Part shown: positions 62,810 through 64,000 of the stretch, piece by piece
How the letters are laid out: every line of letters begins with the position of its first letter
Position numbering within the stretch: position 1 is the stretch's first letter
From: Pantoea allii
GTDB taxonomy: Bacteria > Pseudomonadota > Gammaproteobacteria > Enterobacterales > Enterobacteriaceae
Reading direction: 5' to 3'
DNA: 64,000 nt
Assembly (NCBI RefSeq): GCF_002307475.1
Contig: NZ_NTMH01000041.1
Location: forward strand, 1,552-65,551
Made by a program: the position numbers and the translations under genes
Notes under the pieces: generated by a model
What the model was told of the DNA's origin: nothing
Database searches by the model: none
Seen by the model: only the letters and a program-made list of their open reading frames with translations

Positions 62810-63534
62810 CGGTATCTCCAGTTTATCGTTGACGCTTTTTGCCGCGTCTGTTGCTGAAGACTGGATCAGGTAAATAAAGTAAATAAGCGCAATAAACTCA
62901 TCGACTAATGCGCGCTGTGCATCAATGGCAGTTAACAATTACCTGAGGCTATGCGCAACAAGCCTTTAACAAGATGGCGAGATAAGCGCTTACAGATCAG
63001 GGCCGGGAAACTTAATGCGCGTTTTGTGACAGGGTTCATACGGGTATTTGAATCAGAAAGCACAGCGTAAAGCGTTTGTAAGGCTATATCAGTCGATGCG
63101 GGCGCTCAGGGCTTAATGGCCGCAAAAAAGGGAGAGCAGTAAGACGTGCCAGCGCCGCTAGCCAGGCGATCAGCGCGGCTGAAAAAGCGCCGTTTCCACG
63201 GTGCCTCGCGCTATCAACGTTCTGCCCAGCCCTGACCACACAGGCGAGAAAATCCCCGTATGTCGACATCCCCGGCTTCGCTGTCCTGAATAGCCTGAAC
63301 CGATGACGTTGTTGCTGATAGCCATCAGGGTACATTTCTTATCTGAGGTCATGATGTGAAACAGCAGGGATACCGTTGAGACAGCAGGGCGTGACAGCAA
63401 GCGTGATCCTGACGACATAAAAGCCGATCGGGCATACGGCAGAAACGCCCGAACGGGGGGGTTTATCAACGTTGCTGATAAACTTCTGTGCCTGTCATTC
63501 GTGAGAACGGGGTCATAAGGCTTATCGCCTGTCC
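62810..63534. other. Gap upstream of the MFS gene and downstream of the porin
   Basis: 725 bp with no gene I can support. Minus-strand frames at 63084-63335 and 63170-63553 overlap each other and read as low-complexity, Arg-rich translations. A GTTTATCA / TGATAAAC stem at 63461-63483 may end the porin transcript. The left part must hold the promoter of the MFS-binding-protein unit. Confidence 0.45.
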
Positions 63535-64000
63535 TCAGAACCAGGCTTCCCACATTGCACCCAGATTGAAGTCGTCCTGGATGTCGTTTTCACGGCCATT
63601 CACGCGCGCGGTGCGCGCATCGTCGACTTTGCCGCCGGTGACATAGAAGCGCAGCATGGGGCGGAACTCCGGTCCCATATCAATGGCGATGTTTTGCGAC
63701 AGGGTCAATTTCCAGCCATTGTTACTGCCGCCTTCATCATAGTTTACGCGCTGATAACCGGCTTCCAGCCAGGTTGAATGGACGTCATTCCAGAAATACA
63801 TCGGGCGAACAATCGCGGCGTAGTTTTTCCGATTGTCGCTTTTCAGTCGACGGTTGTCGTAATCGTGATAACCCAGCAAATACTCCACCTGTGCCTGCTG
63901 GGTAAACTGATGCTTACCTTCAAAGCTGGTGTAGACAGTGCGAAGGCCCTCGGTTTTGCTGAAAACGCTGTTATCCGAGTTGTCAGAGTAGCGGGTAATC
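63535..64000 (-). CDS. Sugar-specific outer-membrane porin, LamB/BglH/ScrY type (C-terminal part)
   Basis: The frame is open from the right edge of the window (ITRYSDNSDNSVFSKTEG...) to the stop at 63535, so only the last 154 codons are seen. Beta-barrel repeats with aromatic girdles (GLRTVYTSFEGKHQFTQQAQ, EYLLGYHDYDNRRLKSDN, VDDARTARVNGRENDI) and the ending LGAMWEAWF with C-terminal Phe are typical of maltoporin-family trimeric porins. Which sugar it serves (maltodextrin, sucrose or beta-glucoside) cannot be told from this end; wording resembles BglH/ScrY more than LamB. Confidence 0.82.
   Translation of the reverse strand, partial: ITRYSDNSDNSVFSKTEGLRTVYTSFEGKHQFTQQAQVEYLLGYHDYDNRRLKSDNRKNYAAIVRPMYFWNDVHSTWLEAGYQRVNYDEGGSNNGWKLTLSQNIAIDMGPEFRPMLRFYVTGGKVDDARTARVNGRENDIQDDFNLGAMWEAWF

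Noticed and set aside
63170..63553. 127-aa minus-strand frame next to the porin
   Set aside because: Overlaps the end of the porin gene in another frame, has no ribosome site and no recognisable domain.

Overview
The window is an origin-proximal stretch of an Enterobacterales chromosome. The gene order rrn - hsrA - rbsRKBCAD - kup - ravA-viaA - asnC - mioC - oriC - mnmG - rsmG - atpIBEFHAGDC - glmUS - pstSCAB-phoU is the classic E. coli-type layout around oriC, and the proteins are very close to the enterobacterial versions (judged from memory, no search was run). Departures from E. coli point to a relative such as Pantoea/Erwinia (Erwiniaceae): ygiW-qseBC sits between rbs and kup, ovoA replaces asnA, and a complete xylose locus follows phoU. 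The genus is an inference.

Layout. 1-430: divergent promoter region with the P1, P2 and boxA of an rRNA operon that reads out of the left edge, then hsrA. 1.8-7.8 kb: ribose uptake operon rbsDACBKR on the minus strand, with two RbsR-type palindromes before rbsD. 7.8-10.4 kb: ygiW divergent from qseBC, with a perfect CTTAA-N6-CTTAA box between them. 10.4-15.5 kb: kup and ravA-viaA. 15.6-17.7 kb: ovoA. 17.8-21.9 kb: asnC, mioC, oriC, mnmG, rsmG. 22.4-29.6 kb: the F1Fo ATP synthase operon. 29.7-33.0 kb: glmU and glmS. 33.1-38.2 kb: a small exported coiled-coil protein and the Pho-box-controlled pst-phoU operon. 38.3-47.9 kb: an MFS transporter, then xylBA and the divergent xylFGH-xylR.

47.9-54.4 kb is visibly AT-rich and looks acquired. 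It holds an exported S1-type serine protease, a LysR regulator, a 970-bp AT-rich gap, a chitin-active LPMO (AA10) with FnIII and chitin-binding domains but no signal peptide, and a three-helix holin-like protein directly after it. This is the most interesting part: a LysR / leaderless LPMO / holin-like arrangement recalls holin-dependent (type 10) export of chitinolytic proteins.

54.4-64 kb returns to normal composition with accessory genes: OsmC-family protein, a YjfB-like small protein, LysE-family exporter with convergent AraC regulator, two translationally coupled small ORFs, a YhcN-like (DUF1471) exported protein, a soluble PAS-PAS chemoreceptor, a LysR / ModA-like binding protein / citrate-type MFS cluster, and the 3' end of a LamB/BglH-type sugar porin running off the right edge.

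All coordinates were read by eye. Start codons were picked from Shine-Dalgarno position and length agreement with known family members recalled from memory.
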